NCBI RefSeq assembly: GCF_027474845.2
Contig: NZ_CP107031.2
Location: forward strand, 3,673,001-3,737,000
Source: Maribacter aestuarii
GTDB taxonomy: Bacteria > Bacteroidota > Bacteroidia > Flavobacteriales > Flavobacteriaceae
Direction of reading: 5' to 3'
DNA: 64,000 bases
Shown here: positions 8,947 to 18,653 of the stretch, piece after piece
Numbering within the stretch: position 1 is the first letter of the stretch
Layout of the letters: each line of letters begins with the position of its first letter
Notes under the pieces: generated by a model
Database searches by the model: none
Told to the model about the DNA's origin: nothing
Seen by the model: the letters and a program-made list of their open reading frames with translations, nothing else
Program-made: the position numbers and the translations under genes

Positions 8947-10431
8947 ATGCAAGAGACCATATTTGAAGTACAGGACCGTAAAACGGACAAAGAACTTTAC
9001 ACTTACCAGCAAGGTGCCATTCAACAAGTATTTGAGAAATTTGATAACGAAAGGGATGATTATCATTTGCTTTACCAACTACCCACTGGGGGCGGTAAAA
9101 CCGTTATTTTCTCGGAACTTGTTCGCCAGTACCTAAAGAATCACTCCAAAAAAGTATTGGTAATGACCCATAGGGTAGAGCTTTGCAACCAGACCTCTGA
9201 GATGCTTACGAGTTTTGGCGTGGTCAACAAAGTAGTAAATAGCAAGGCCAATCTAGATGACCAGGAGCAATATGTTTGCTTTGTGGCCATGGTAGAGACA
9301 TTGAACAATAGGTTGAATGATGACAAATTGGACATCTCGGATGTTGGGTTGGTTATCATTGATGAGGCGCATTACAATTCCTTCACCAAACTCTTCAAGT
9401 TTTTTGAAAATTCCTTTATACTAGGAGTAACCGCTACTCCGCTAAGTTCTAACAAGGACTTACCCATGAACGATAATTATGATGAGCTGATAGCGGGCGA
9501 ATCTATCCAAAACCTTATCGAAAACGACTTTTTGGCAAGGGCAGAAGTATATCAATATGATATGGCCCTTACTTCACTTGAAGTAGGTTCCAATGGGGAT
9601 TATACGGTTAAATCATCCTCTGACCTCTATACCAGTCCTGCTATGTTGAATAAGCTTTTAGAGGCTTATACGAAACATTCCGCCGGAAAAAAGACGCTTA
9701 TTTTCAATAACGGAATTGAAACGTCCATCCAGGTTTACCATACATTTCAAGCCGCTGGATTGCCCGTAATGCACTTGGACAACACCGCAACCAAGAAACA
9801 GCGAAAACAGATACTAAGATGGTTCAAAGAAACTCCTGATGCAATTTTGACCTCGGTAAGTATTTTAACAACTGGCTTTGATGAACCAACCATTGAAAGT
9901 ATTATCCTAAACAGGGCTACCAAATCCTTGACGCTTTATTATCAAATGATCGGTAGGGGGTCACGGGTTTTAAACAACAAATCAAGCTTTACGGTAATTG
10001 ATTTAGGAAACAACATGTACCGTTTTGGTCCTTGGGGATCAGATTTGGACTGGCAGGCCATTTTCAAGTCACCCAACTTTTACATGGACCGTATTAGGGA
10101 CGATGAGGATATTGAGGGTGATTTTATCCACGATCTTTCCGATGAAGTACGTGCAGAATTTTCAAAATCAAAGGAAACCTATTTTGATATTAAAGAGACC
10201 TATGAGCAGGCTACTTTTGCCGGAGAATCCTCCAAAGTAGTATTGGAAAGGTCCATAGAGCAACATGCCCATATTTGTATTGAAAATAGCGAAGATGTTT
10301 ATGATGCCATTGCCTTGGCAAAACTCCTTAAAGAGGATATAGACAATAGGATTATGGTCTATGGCAAATGCATTAGTAAGAGCACCCATAACTTTCTTAG
10401 CTGGCTTAAACTGGACTATCAAAAAAATTAA
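8947..10431 (+). CDS. DEAD/DEAH-box helicase (superfamily 2)
   Basis: From the ATG at 8947 the protein has 494 residues; an upstream TTG at 8821 would overlap the divergent rluE promoter region and is less likely. Seen motifs: Walker A QLPTGGGKT (about 44-52), DEAH box 'VIIDEAHYN' (about 135), motif III-like 'LGVTATP', and motif VI 'YYQMIGRGSRV'. This is the type III restriction/RAD25-like branch (ResIII) of ATP-dependent nucleic-acid translocases. No methylase or nuclease gene lies beside it, so a defence role is not supported. The C-terminal 140 residues match no motif I know. Bases 10432-10704 downstream hold no gene I can see. Confidence 0.82.
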   Translation: MQETIFEVQDRKTDKELYTYQQGAIQQVFEKFDNERDDYHLLYQLPTGGGKTVIFSELVRQYLKNHSKKVLVMTHRVELCNQTSEMLTSFGVVNKVVNSKANLDDQEQYVCFVAMVETLNNRLNDDKLDISDVGLVIIDEAHYNSFTKLFKFFENSFILGVTATPLSSNKDLPMNDNYDELIAGESIQNLIENDFLARAEVYQYDMALTSLEVGSNGDYTVKSSSDLYTSPAMLNKLLEAYTKHSAGKKTLIFNNGIETSIQVYHTFQAAGLPVMHLDNTATKKQRKQILRWFKETPDAILTSVSILTTGFDEPTIESIILNRATKSLTLYYQMIGRGSRVLNNKSSFTVIDLGNNMYRFGPWGSDLDWQAIFKSPNFYMDRIRDDEDIEGDFIHDLSDEVRAEFSKSKETYFDIKETYEQATFAGESSKVVLERSIEQHAHICIENSEDVYDAIALAKLLKEDIDNRIMVYGKCISKSTHNFLSWLKLDYQKN

Positions 10432-10704
10432 ACGCCTACCTAAGGGAGAATTTTGATAGCGTTTTTGAAGATATCCATGGGTATCCGCCGGAGGATTGAT
10501 TTTAATTCAAAACATAGATTAAGCGCTCCTAGGAGTTAAGTCTTCTTATTCATCTGGCCTTTAATATACGTGTGCGCTACTTGACCGTGTTTTTAAAAAA
10601 GGAAATGCGCTACTAGAACTTCTTAGTCCTTTATTCTTTTGCTATTTTTATAGGAAAGTGATTGCTCACTCTTATCAAAGCCAACTTTCTAAAAAACCAG
10701 AAAT

Positions 10705-12342
10705 ATGAAGCACTTCCTTTTACTACTCACGTTACTATTCTTTTGTTGTCAAGAACAACCCGATTATGATATTGTATTGACAAATGCCGTCATCTATGAT
10801 GGTTCCGGACAAGAACCGTATTTAGGCGACATAGCCATTAATGGCGATACTATTGCAAAGATAGGGGAGCCTAAAACCCTACATGGAAGAAATGATATTG
10901 ATGTAGCCGGTAAAGCTGTCGCTCCTGGGTTTATTAATATGCTGAGTTGGGCGAATGTTTCGCTGCTTGAAGATGGACGCTCACAAAGTGATATCCGACA
11001 AGGTGTAACCCTAGAAGTTCTCGGGGAGGGAAGGTCTATGGGGCCTTTGAATGCCTCTATGAAAGAAGAAATGCAAAATGACCAAGGTGACATTACTTTT
11101 GACGTTTCTTGGACCACCTTAGGGGAATACCTTCAGCATTTAGAAGATAAAGGTATATCTACCAATGTAGCTTCCTTTGTGGGAAACGGTACTCTAAGGC
11201 AGTACGTGATTGGATATGAAAATAGACCCGCTACCAAAGAGGAGTTACAAGAAATGAAGAATCTGGCTGCGGTAGCCATGGAAGAAGGAGCGGTAGGATT
11301 ATCCAGTTCACTACTCTATGCACCCAGTATGTATGCGGATACCGAAGAGTTGATTGAATTATCCAAGGTTGCTAGTGATTATAACGGCATGTATATTTCA
11401 CATATTAGAAACGAGGGAGATAAGCTCTTGGAAAGTATTGATGAACTTATCCGTATTTCAAAAGAGGCAGATCTTCCCTCGGAAGTATATCACTTAAAAG
11501 CTTCCCAAAAGAAGAATTGGCCTAAGATGGATTTGGCCATTGCAAAAATAGATTCCGCACGAAACGCAGGCCTCGTAATTACCGCCGACATCTATACCTA
11601 CAACGCAAGTTCCACAGGGCTTCATGTCCAATTACCGGATTGGGCCCGAGAAGGTGGAATCGACGCAATGTTAAAGCGTTTGGCCGTTCCGGAAAACAGG
11701 TCAAAAGCCATAGAAGAACTAGAATTCCGGAATGCTCCGGAAACTATTATGTTGGTTGGATTCAAGATGGATTCCTTGTGGAAGTACACAGGGAAATACA
11801 TCCCAGAACTGGCAAAAGAATGGGGAATGACCAACGAAGAGACCGTTGTTGATTTAATCACTAAAGATCAAAGCAGAGTACAGGTGGTTTACTTCTCCAT
11901 GTCTGAAGAAAACATCGCTAAAAAGGTAGCCATACCATGGGTAAGCTTTTGTTCCGATGCAGGTTCGTATACCAATGAGGGAGTATTCATCGAGCAAAGC
12001 ACTCATCCACGGGGTTATGGTTCGTTCATTAGGGTATTAGGTAAATTTGCCAGGGATGAGGGCGTTATTACATTACAAGAAGGAATACGTAAGCTAACCT
12101 CGCTACCGGCTTCCAATCTAAAACTTAAAAAACGGGGGTCGCTTACAGTGGGTAATTTTGCAGATATCGTTGTGTTTGAACCGAATACGGTAACCGATAA
12201 AGCAACTTTCACAGACCCACATCAATATGCCGAGGGAGTGCAGCACGTTTTTGTCAATGGTATTCAAGTTTTAGACAATGGCGAACATACAGGCGCCCAT
12301 GCTGGAAGATTTGTAAAGGGGCCGGGATATAAAACAAATTGA
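10705..12342 (+). CDS. Amidohydrolase, D-aminoacylase-like lipoprotein, atypical metal site
   Basis: A 545-residue member of the N-acyl-D-amino-acid deacylase branch of the amidohydrolase superfamily, with a lipoprotein-like start (FFCC, Cys14 or Cys15). The overall layout is kept: N-terminal 'VLTNAVIYDGSG', the 'GKAVAPGFIN' turn, 'MYISHIRNEGD' and 'EVYHLKASQKKNW' supplying two histidines, and 'FCSDAGSYTNE' with the catalytic Asp. The HxH pair that normally follows PGFID is replaced by Leu80 and Trp82, and the Cys of the usual Gly-Asn-Cys-Gly motif is absent (Gly-Glu-Gly near 107-109). It may use a reduced metal site or act on a different substrate. It is the first gene of a four-gene operon (gaps 38, 56 and 8 bp). 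Confidence 0.8.
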   Translation: MKHFLLLLTLLFFCCQEQPDYDIVLTNAVIYDGSGQEPYLGDIAINGDTIAKIGEPKTLHGRNDIDVAGKAVAPGFINMLSWANVSLLEDGRSQSDIRQGVTLEVLGEGRSMGPLNASMKEEMQNDQGDITFDVSWTTLGEYLQHLEDKGISTNVASFVGNGTLRQYVIGYENRPATKEELQEMKNLAAVAMEEGAVGLSSSLLYAPSMYADTEELIELSKVASDYNGMYISHIRNEGDKLLESIDELIRISKEADLPSEVYHLKASQKKNWPKMDLAIAKIDSARNAGLVITADIYTYNASSTGLHVQLPDWAREGGIDAMLKRLAVPENRSKAIEELEFRNAPETIMLVGFKMDSLWKYTGKYIPELAKEWGMTNEETVVDLITKDQSRVQVVYFSMSEENIAKKVAIPWVSFCSDAGSYTNEGVFIEQSTHPRGYGSFIRVLGKFARDEGVITLQEGIRKLTSLPASNLKLKKRGSLTVGNFADIVVFEPNTVTDKATFTDPHQYAEGVQHVFVNGIQVLDNGEHTGAHAGRFVKGPGYKTN

Positions 12343-12380
12343 TATTTTTCTGCATTGTTCCATTGTACTATTTTTAACCT

Positions 12381-13640
12381 ATGAACAATGAAAAAGAAAA
12401 GATTGCCATCATAGGTGGTGGGGTAAGTGGTTTGGTCGCTGCCCTAGTGTTAGAGAATCATGGTTTTTCCCCTTTACTATACGAGAAAACAGAGCGCGTT
12501 GGAGGTAGGGTAAAGACAGATATAATGGACGGGTATCAACTGGACCATGGATTTCAGGTTTTGTTGGATACGTACCCTATGGCGCAGAAATATTTAGACT
12601 ATGAAGCCCTTGACCTAGCAAAATTTCTACCTGGTGCCTGCATTTTTAAAAATGGGAATAAAAAAGTCATTGGTGATCCGTTACGAAATCTTTCCTTACT
12701 AATTCCTACGCTCACTTCAGGCATTGGTATCCTCTCGGATAAGTTCCACATACTCAAATTGAATACAGAATTAAAGAAAAAGTCCATATCAGATATTTTT
12801 GATGAACCAGAGATATCAACTTTGGAATATTTGAGAAATAGGGGATTTAGCACCGAAATAATTACCGATTTTTTCAAACCTTTTTTCACTGGAATATTTC
12901 TTGAGACGAAATTGGAGACCTCCTCAAGAATGTTCGAGTTTGTTTACAAAATGTTCGGAACAGGTCACGCCACATTACCTACAGCAGGGATTGGTGCCAT
13001 TCCAAATCAGCTGGCGTCAAAATTAAAAAGAACCAAAATTCACTTCAATGCGACCTTGAAGAACTGTGAAGACGGAAAACTCAACTTTACAGACGGAACG
13101 ACTAAACATGCAGACTATATTATTCTGGCGACGGAGAGTTCGGATTTTTTGAAAAATATGCGCAATCAAGAGGTGAATTGGAAATCATGTCAGACACTCT
13201 ATTTTACAGTACCAAGGAATGAGGACAACAGACCCTTAATCGGGTTGGTCCCGAACGAGAAATCGCTTATAAATAACATCTTCTTCCACAAAACTCTACC
13301 TACGGAAAAGTCTGGACCCGATGAACTATTATCGGTCACAGTGATAAAATCCCATAATTTATCGGAATCGGAACTTATTACCCAAGTAAAAAAAGAGCTG
13401 GACGAAGAATGTGCTATAAAAGAGTTGAAATATCTTAAAACGTATTATATAAATAAAGCACTTCCGAAACTGGAAAGCGTTGCGGGAGATATTAGCCCCT
13501 CCGAAACGCGATTAACCGATACCGTATTCTTAGCGGGGGACTATCTCCTGAACGGTTCGCTAAATGCTGCTATGTTAAGTGGTGAAAAGGCGGCTTTAGG
13601 GATAATCGATGTCATTAACGGTAACGTCATAAATAAATAA
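12381..13640 (+). CDS. FAD-dependent amine oxidase/phytoene desaturase-like oxidoreductase
   Basis: The 419-residue flavoprotein has an N-terminal dinucleotide-binding fold (IIGGGVSGLVAALVLE, residues 10-25, then 'LLYEKTERVGGRVKTD') and the C-terminal FAD-contacting segment 'VFLAGDYLLNGSLNAAMLSGEKAA'. This is the NAD(P)-binding Rossmann/amine-oxidase family; it has no signal peptide, so it is cytoplasmic. The substrate is unknown. Second gene of the operon starting at 10705. Confidence 0.82.
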   Translation: MNNEKEKIAIIGGGVSGLVAALVLENHGFSPLLYEKTERVGGRVKTDIMDGYQLDHGFQVLLDTYPMAQKYLDYEALDLAKFLPGACIFKNGNKKVIGDPLRNLSLLIPTLTSGIGILSDKFHILKLNTELKKKSISDIFDEPEISTLEYLRNRGFSTEIITDFFKPFFTGIFLETKLETSSRMFEFVYKMFGTGHATLPTAGIGAIPNQLASKLKRTKIHFNATLKNCEDGKLNFTDGTTKHADYIILATESSDFLKNMRNQEVNWKSCQTLYFTVPRNEDNRPLIGLVPNEKSLINNIFFHKTLPTEKSGPDELLSVTVIKSHNLSESELITQVKKELDEECAIKELKYLKTYYINKALPKLESVAGDISPSETRLTDTVFLAGDYLLNGSLNAAMLSGEKAALGIIDVINGNVINK

Positions 13641-13696
13641 TACTGATATTAAGTTTATATTTGAAAAGGTAAAACAAGACTTCTATCCACCATGTT

Positions 13697-14593
13697 ATGA
13701 TAAGCAGAAGAACATTTGCTAAACAAACCGGTACAGCCATTACTGCCTTGTTACTACCGACTACAATTTTTCCGATGAACAATGAAAAGTCCTATAAAAT
13801 GGGGCTCCAAGCCTTTACCATTCGCGATACCATGGAAAATGATCTTATCGGTAGTCTTAAGACAGTACAATCCTTGGGCTATGAAGATTTGGAACTCTAC
13901 GGGTTCAATCCGGATTCGGTAAGCTATTATGGCCATAGCGCAAAGGATTTTAAGTTGCTATTGGACGATTTAGGATTAAGTTCGTCCAGTTGCCATTACG
14001 GATTCTCGGATTATATGAATTCCGGTGAAGCGGAACTGGATAAATACATTGACGCTTGCATCAAAGGAGCCACAGCACTAAATCACAGCTATATTACCTG
14101 GCCATGGATGGCTCCCGAATTCCGAAATCTAGAAACTTTTAAAAAGCTACCGGAATTACTGAATAAAATAGGGGAGAAGGTTACAGCCGCAGGTCTTGGT
14201 TTTGCTTACCATAATCATGACTTTGAGTTCGTGGATTATAACGGACAGACAGGTTACGATATAATTATGTCACAAACCGACCCAGAACTTGTTAAGTTAC
14301 AATTAGACCTTTATTGGGCCGTACATTCGTCAAAATTGAGTCCTGCGGATTTGATTGCCAAACAGCCAGAGCGGTTTGTCATGTGGCATATAAAGGATAT
14401 GGATAAAGTGACCCGGAATTATTCCGAATTAGGGAACGGGTCTATCGATTATGCGACCATGCTCCCAAAACTGGATAAATCTGGATTGGAATATTATTAT
14501 TTGGAACAGGGTGGTAATTTTGCAGTTAATTCCATCCAAAGTATTACCGATAGTGCAAACTATTTTAAAGCTTATTTACAAAAATATCTATAA
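13697..14593 (+). CDS. Sugar phosphate isomerase/epimerase-like TIM barrel, Tat-exported
   Basis: The 298-residue product starts with a twin-arginine signal (SRRTFAKQ, then a hydrophobic segment) and continues as a xylose-isomerase-like TIM barrel. Likely metal ligands include the Glu of 'YEDLELYGF', the His-Asn-His run in 'FAYHNHDFEF', 'QLDLYW' and 'MWHIKDMD'. Such enzymes isomerise or epimerise sugars. Tat export fits folding with a metal in the cytoplasm before transfer to the periplasm. Third gene of the operon, 8 bp before a sorbosone-dehydrogenase-like gene, which suggests periplasmic sugar or inositol-type metabolism. Confidence 0.85.
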   Translation: MISRRTFAKQTGTAITALLLPTTIFPMNNEKSYKMGLQAFTIRDTMENDLIGSLKTVQSLGYEDLELYGFNPDSVSYYGHSAKDFKLLLDDLGLSSSSCHYGFSDYMNSGEAELDKYIDACIKGATALNHSYITWPWMAPEFRNLETFKKLPELLNKIGEKVTAAGLGFAYHNHDFEFVDYNGQTGYDIIMSQTDPELVKLQLDLYWAVHSSKLSPADLIAKQPERFVMWHIKDMDKVTRNYSELGNGSIDYATMLPKLDKSGLEYYYLEQGGNFAVNSIQSITDSANYFKAYLQKYL

Positions 14594-14601
14594 ATTAACT
14601 T

Positions 14602-15801
14602 ATGAAGATTATGACATCAATTCACAAAATCCATTTCTTTATAGTCCTGACCATTTTTGTTACAGGTTGCAAGGAGAAAACAGAAAAATCGGACAAACCT
14701 GAAGCTCTAGTTCAGTACGATGAACCAGCGTCTACATTGCCTATTGAAAGATTGAACCTTCCGGAAGGTTTTAAAATAGAGGTGTATGCCGATAGTATAG
14801 ATGGTGCCCGTTCCATGGCCATGGGAGATGACGGTACACTCTTCGTAGGTACGCGGAACGAAAATACGGTGTATGCCATTCAGGACCGTGATAAAGATTA
14901 CAAAGCAGATAGGGTAATTGTATTGGATACTACCTTAGAAGTTCCCAATGGTATAGCGTTTAGGAACGGTAGTTTGTACGTGGCCGAAGTAGGAAGATTA
15001 CTCCGCTATGATAATATAGAATCTGAATTGGACAGCCTTTCAGAACCCAAGATAGTTTATGATGATTACCCGACGGAATTTCATCATGGTTGGAAGTATA
15101 TTGCCTTTGGTCCGGATGATAAATTATATGTGCCTGTCGGTGCGCCCTGTAATATATGTGACTCTACCGTAGTAGATGAACGCTATGCAACGATCACTAG
15201 AATGGACCCAGATGGTAGGAATCGTGAAATCTATGCTAAAGGTGTTCGAAACAGCGTAGGTTTTACATGGCATCCCGAAACCAAAGAGATGTGGTTTACG
15301 GATAACGGACGCGATATGTTGGGTGACGATATTCCCCCTTGTGAGCTGAATAGAGTTACGGAACCGGGACAACACTTTGGATACCCCTTTTGCCACGGTG
15401 GGGTAGTAAAAGACCCTGAATTTGGTGACCAGCGCCCGTGTTCAGACTTTGTGCCTCCGGTACAGGCGTTGGGAGCTCACGTTGCCCCACTTGGTGTGAA
15501 GTTTTATACTGGAACGATGTTTCCGGAGAAATATAAAGATTACGCATTTATTGCCGAACATGGTTCTTGGAACCGTAGTAAAAAAGTGGGATATAGGTTA
15601 GCCATGGTAAAATTGGAGGACAGTAAAGCGGTAGCCTACGAAACCTTTTTGGACGGATGGTTAGATGATGAATCCCAGGAGCAGTTTGGAAGACCTGTGG
15701 ATATATTGTTTTTGGAGGATGGTTCCATGCTCGTTTCCGATGATTACGGCGACGCAATTTATCGGGTGAGCTACCGAGACCCAGCCTTGGCTAGTAATTA
15801 A
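14602..15801 (+). CDS. PQQ-type glucose/sorbosone dehydrogenase-like lipoprotein
   Basis: The 399-residue lipoprotein (lipobox VTGC followed by Lys-Glu) folds as a six-bladed propeller of the soluble glucose/L-sorbosone dehydrogenase family. Blade motifs are visible as 'PNGIAFRNGSLYVAE', 'FGPDDKLYVPVGAPC', 'GVRNSVGFTWHPET' and 'DGSMLVSDDYGDAIYRV'. The segment 'AEHGSWNRSKKVGYR' is typical of the family. It probably oxidises a sugar or polyol in the periplasm using PQQ or a related cofactor. It ends the operon that starts at 10705 and pairs naturally with the Tat-exported isomerase before it. Confidence 0.85.
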   Translation: MKIMTSIHKIHFFIVLTIFVTGCKEKTEKSDKPEALVQYDEPASTLPIERLNLPEGFKIEVYADSIDGARSMAMGDDGTLFVGTRNENTVYAIQDRDKDYKADRVIVLDTTLEVPNGIAFRNGSLYVAEVGRLLRYDNIESELDSLSEPKIVYDDYPTEFHHGWKYIAFGPDDKLYVPVGAPCNICDSTVVDERYATITRMDPDGRNREIYAKGVRNSVGFTWHPETKEMWFTDNGRDMLGDDIPPCELNRVTEPGQHFGYPFCHGGVVKDPEFGDQRPCSDFVPPVQALGAHVAPLGVKFYTGTMFPEKYKDYAFIAEHGSWNRSKKVGYRLAMVKLEDSKAVAYETFLDGWLDDESQEQFGRPVDILFLEDGSMLVSDDYGDAIYRVSYRDPALASN

Positions 15802-15868
15802 ATAACACCTCTAATACTGGTTGAAAATTACATTCGATAAATAAAAAGCCTCTTTCGGACATAATTTA

Positions 15869-15898
15869 TTGTCATTCGTCCTAAACGTCTTATATTTT
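15869..15898 (+). promoter_or_regulatory. Candidate promoter for the lectin-like/cyclase module (copy 1)
   Basis: TTG at 15869-15871, a 19-base spacer, then TATATTTT at 15891-15898 (consensus TAnnTTTG, one mismatch). It lies 57 bp before the ATG at 15955. Confidence 0.5.
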
Positions 15899-15954
15899 TA
15901 TTCGAATTCAACTACATTAAATCGTAATAATTAACCAAACTGAAACCAAACACT

Positions 15955-16887
15955 ATGGCAAATTCGAATTTAAAATTACAAGTAAAAAGCAGCGGTCAAT
16001 TTTTGAATATTTTTCAAGTAACTAGCGAAGAGGGCAGGTACGCTTGTCAAGGCGTATTACCCACAACAGAGAATTTTCTTTGGGAAATGACAAACGCCCC
16101 TGGTAATCCAGGATGGTCCTTATTACAAGTAAAAAGTAGTGGCCTTTATTTAAACGTGCTAAATAATGCACTAACGAACGGAGCAACGGTTGGACAAAAC
16201 ACCTTAGTTAACAAGAACAGCGCACCAGACAATTTTTTATGGCAAATTATAGCAGCACCAAATAATCCTGGTTGGTCTTTGATCAAAGTAAAAAGCACGA
16301 ACCAATATTTGAATATTGATAATGGTGGTAATAATAATGGAACCCCTGCTTGCCAGGGTACTTTAACAGATTTAAATAACTTGCCCTCTAATTTTCTTTG
16401 GCAAGAAGTCACGTCAAATTCTAAACCGGTAACTGTAAATCTTCAAATAGACTGCCCTAGTGTCTATGCTCTACAAGAAGGACCTCTATCTGTGGCACAA
16501 GCAGATGCTTATCTTGTATTTTCAGATGATAATAATGGGAGAAAGGAAACGGGTAATCAAACTTCCTTCGAGTCCTTCGTAAATCCTGGAAGTATTGTAA
16601 AATGGACTGCATCTACAAAATCTGGCAGGAATAATGCATATGATGTTTCTATCGATGCTATAGCATATGATATTGGAACTGGAACAGGGGATGTATTTAC
16701 TTCAGGTTTAACAAAAGGCAATGGTTTTGTTACAGCAGCTGTATCATGGACAGCGATAGGACCCGATGAGGGGGATAACGAATACTATACGGTTAATTTT
16801 ACCATCTCGCCTAAAGGCGGATTTAATGCTGGACCTTCAAAATCCTATTCGGTCGATCCAAGGATGAGGGTGAAAGCCACGCAATAA
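15955..16887 (+). CDS. Beta-trefoil (ricin-like) protein with C-terminal AidA/PixA-like domain
   Basis: The 310-residue protein has no signal peptide. Residues about 5-152 are three repeats of about 50 residues, each with 'LQVKSS..YLN' or 'IKVKSTNQYLNI' at the start and 'NFLW' near the end, which fits a three-fold beta-trefoil of the ricin/carbohydrate-binding type. Residues about 155-310 align by eye with the whole 154-residue protein at 55249-55713: shared features are 'DVSIDAIAY' versus 'DISIDSIVM', 'YYTVNFTI' versus 'YNINFTI', and 'KSYSVDPRMRV' versus 'KSYSLDPKLQY'. The 'GSIVKWTA' and 'SYSVDP' segments recall the AidA/PixA inclusion-body family, a tentative link. It precedes the cyclase gene by 2 bp, so the two are surely co-transcribed. 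Function unknown. Confidence 0.8.
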   Translation: MANSNLKLQVKSSGQFLNIFQVTSEEGRYACQGVLPTTENFLWEMTNAPGNPGWSLLQVKSSGLYLNVLNNALTNGATVGQNTLVNKNSAPDNFLWQIIAAPNNPGWSLIKVKSTNQYLNIDNGGNNNGTPACQGTLTDLNNLPSNFLWQEVTSNSKPVTVNLQIDCPSVYALQEGPLSVAQADAYLVFSDDNNGRKETGNQTSFESFVNPGSIVKWTASTKSGRNNAYDVSIDAIAYDIGTGTGDVFTSGLTKGNGFVTAAVSWTAIGPDEGDNEYYTVNFTISPKGGFNAGPSKSYSVDPRMRVKATQ

Positions 16888-16889
16888 GA

Positions 16890-18653
16890 ATGTTTTTTAA
16901 TAAGAGATTTTATTACTTCATAGGCTTTTTCAATCTACTGACTTGTTTTTTGATAGGTCAAGACCAAAGAAAAGCAGATAGCCTTAAGTCTATTTATGAC
17001 GCTAACATCCTAGTAGGAGAGGAGAAATTAGATCTTCTCACCGATCTTGCTTTCAATGAGGTTAATGATTCAAAACTTAGCTTAAAATTTGCCGAGGAGC
17101 TAATAAGCTTATCAGTAAAAAGTGGTAATAACGCATATTTAGCTCAAGGTTATCTACAAAAAGGCAACGCAAGTCAATCAATAGGTTATTTAGACGAAGC
17201 AATTACCGCTTATTTTAAGAGCGCAGAAGTAGCTCGAATTGATGGCAATAGAACATTAGAGGGTGCAGCTTATGGAGCGATTGCGGATGTTTATACTATT
17301 TCCGACAATCATGTGAATGCTATGACTTATTACAAAAAGGCGATTTCAATCCTTAGTAAAGCAAAGGATACTATTCCATGGGCTACGTTTCTTTTAAATG
17401 CAGGTGATGCACTTCTTACTAATAAAAACTATGATTCGGCCTTAACCTATTTTAAAGAATCTGGAGCTCTTTTTGAACAAGTCGATTATGCAACAGGAAA
17501 AGCCTATAACCTTGGTAATATAGGAATGGTCTACGCCAACACCGGTAAAAAGGATTTAGCTGAAAGTAATATCAATGAAGCTATTCGTATTTTGGAAGAG
17601 TCACAAGATTATTATCCTATTAGTGTGTATCTGATGGCCATGGCGGATATTTATGTGGAAAAAAAGGAACATGAAACCGCTATTACCTATACAAAAAGAA
17701 GCCTAAATCTTGCAAAGCAATACGGCTTGAAAGAACAACTTGCCGATGCCAATGAAAAGTTGGCTTCACTATACGAAAGTGTAGGAGATATGCCGCTATC
17801 CTACAAACATTATAAAGATCATATTACCTACCGAGATAGCCTTTTGAACTTGGAAACGGTGCAGCAATTGGCCGATCAACGTACCAATTTTGAGGTTTCC
17901 CAGAAGCAAATAGAAGTTGATTTATTGGAAACGCAAAAAAGAAACCAACTAATAATTTTGGGATTCATTGGTCTGCTCTTATTGGCCTCTTTATGGTTTT
18001 ATTGGGCCATTTCTAAAGAGAAGAAAAAATCGGAGAAACTATTGCTCAATATCTTGCCCGAAGATACCGCCAAAGAATTAAAGGTTAATGGGAAGGTTAA
18101 AGCCAAACAATACGATGCGGTAACCGTATTATTTACAGATTTCAAGGGCTTTACCAGTTATTCGGAAAAACTGTCGCCGGAGGCTTTGGTAGAAACCGTA
18201 GACCACTACTTTTCCAAATTCGATGCAATTATGGAGAAATATGGTTTGGAAAAGATAAAGACCATTGGAGATGCCTATATGTGCGTGGGTGGCTTGCATG
18301 GCGATACCCAAGACCATCCGGACCGGATGGTAAAAGCCGCTTTTGAAATAGCGGACTTTGTGGAAACTACTAAAAAAGATATAGCTACGAGTGAACTCTC
18401 TTTTGATATCCGTATTGGTATCAATACCGGTCCTGTAGTGGCCGGGGTAGTGGGTACCAAGAAATTTGCCTATGATATTTGGGGAGACGCGGTAAATGTT
18501 GCTTCGCGTATGGAGTCCATGTCCGAACCCGGAAAAATTAATATTAGTGAAAATACCTACCAACTCGTTAAAGACAAATATGCTTGTGAATACCGCGGTG
18601 AAATTCCGGTAAAGAACAGGGGTAATATGAAAATGTACTTCGTACTTCCTTAA
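16890..18653 (+). CDS. TPR-transmembrane-class III adenylate cyclase (copy 1)
   Basis: The 587-residue protein has a signal-like hydrophobic start (residues 7-23), about six TPR-like helical repeats (about 45-330), a transmembrane helix (353-373) and a C-terminal class III cyclase domain. The predicted topology is TPRs in the periplasm and catalysis in the cytoplasm. Metal-binding Asp417 (FTDFKGF) and Asp461 (TIGDAYM) are present, as are Asn536 and Arg540 (WGDAVNVASR). Lys457 and Asp529 at the purine-recognition positions indicate ATP rather than GTP, so the product should be cAMP. Upstream by 2 bp is the beta-trefoil/AidA-PixA-like gene. A paralogue with the same partner type is at 53357-55228. 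Confidence 0.9.
   Translation: MFFNKRFYYFIGFFNLLTCFLIGQDQRKADSLKSIYDANILVGEEKLDLLTDLAFNEVNDSKLSLKFAEELISLSVKSGNNAYLAQGYLQKGNASQSIGYLDEAITAYFKSAEVARIDGNRTLEGAAYGAIADVYTISDNHVNAMTYYKKAISILSKAKDTIPWATFLLNAGDALLTNKNYDSALTYFKESGALFEQVDYATGKAYNLGNIGMVYANTGKKDLAESNINEAIRILEESQDYYPISVYLMAMADIYVEKKEHETAITYTKRSLNLAKQYGLKEQLADANEKLASLYESVGDMPLSYKHYKDHITYRDSLLNLETVQQLADQRTNFEVSQKQIEVDLLETQKRNQLIILGFIGLLLLASLWFYWAISKEKKKSEKLLLNILPEDTAKELKVNGKVKAKQYDAVTVLFTDFKGFTSYSEKLSPEALVETVDHYFSKFDAIMEKYGLEKIKTIGDAYMCVGGLHGDTQDHPDRMVKAAFEIADFVETTKKDIATSELSFDIRIGINTGPVVAGVVGTKKFAYDIWGDAVNVASRMESMSEPGKINISENTYQLVKDKYACEYRGEIPVKNRGNMKMYFVLP

Noticed and set aside
8947..10431. Helicase as part of a restriction or defence system
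   Set aside because: No methylase, nuclease or other defence gene is adjacent; neighbours are rluE and a catabolic operon.
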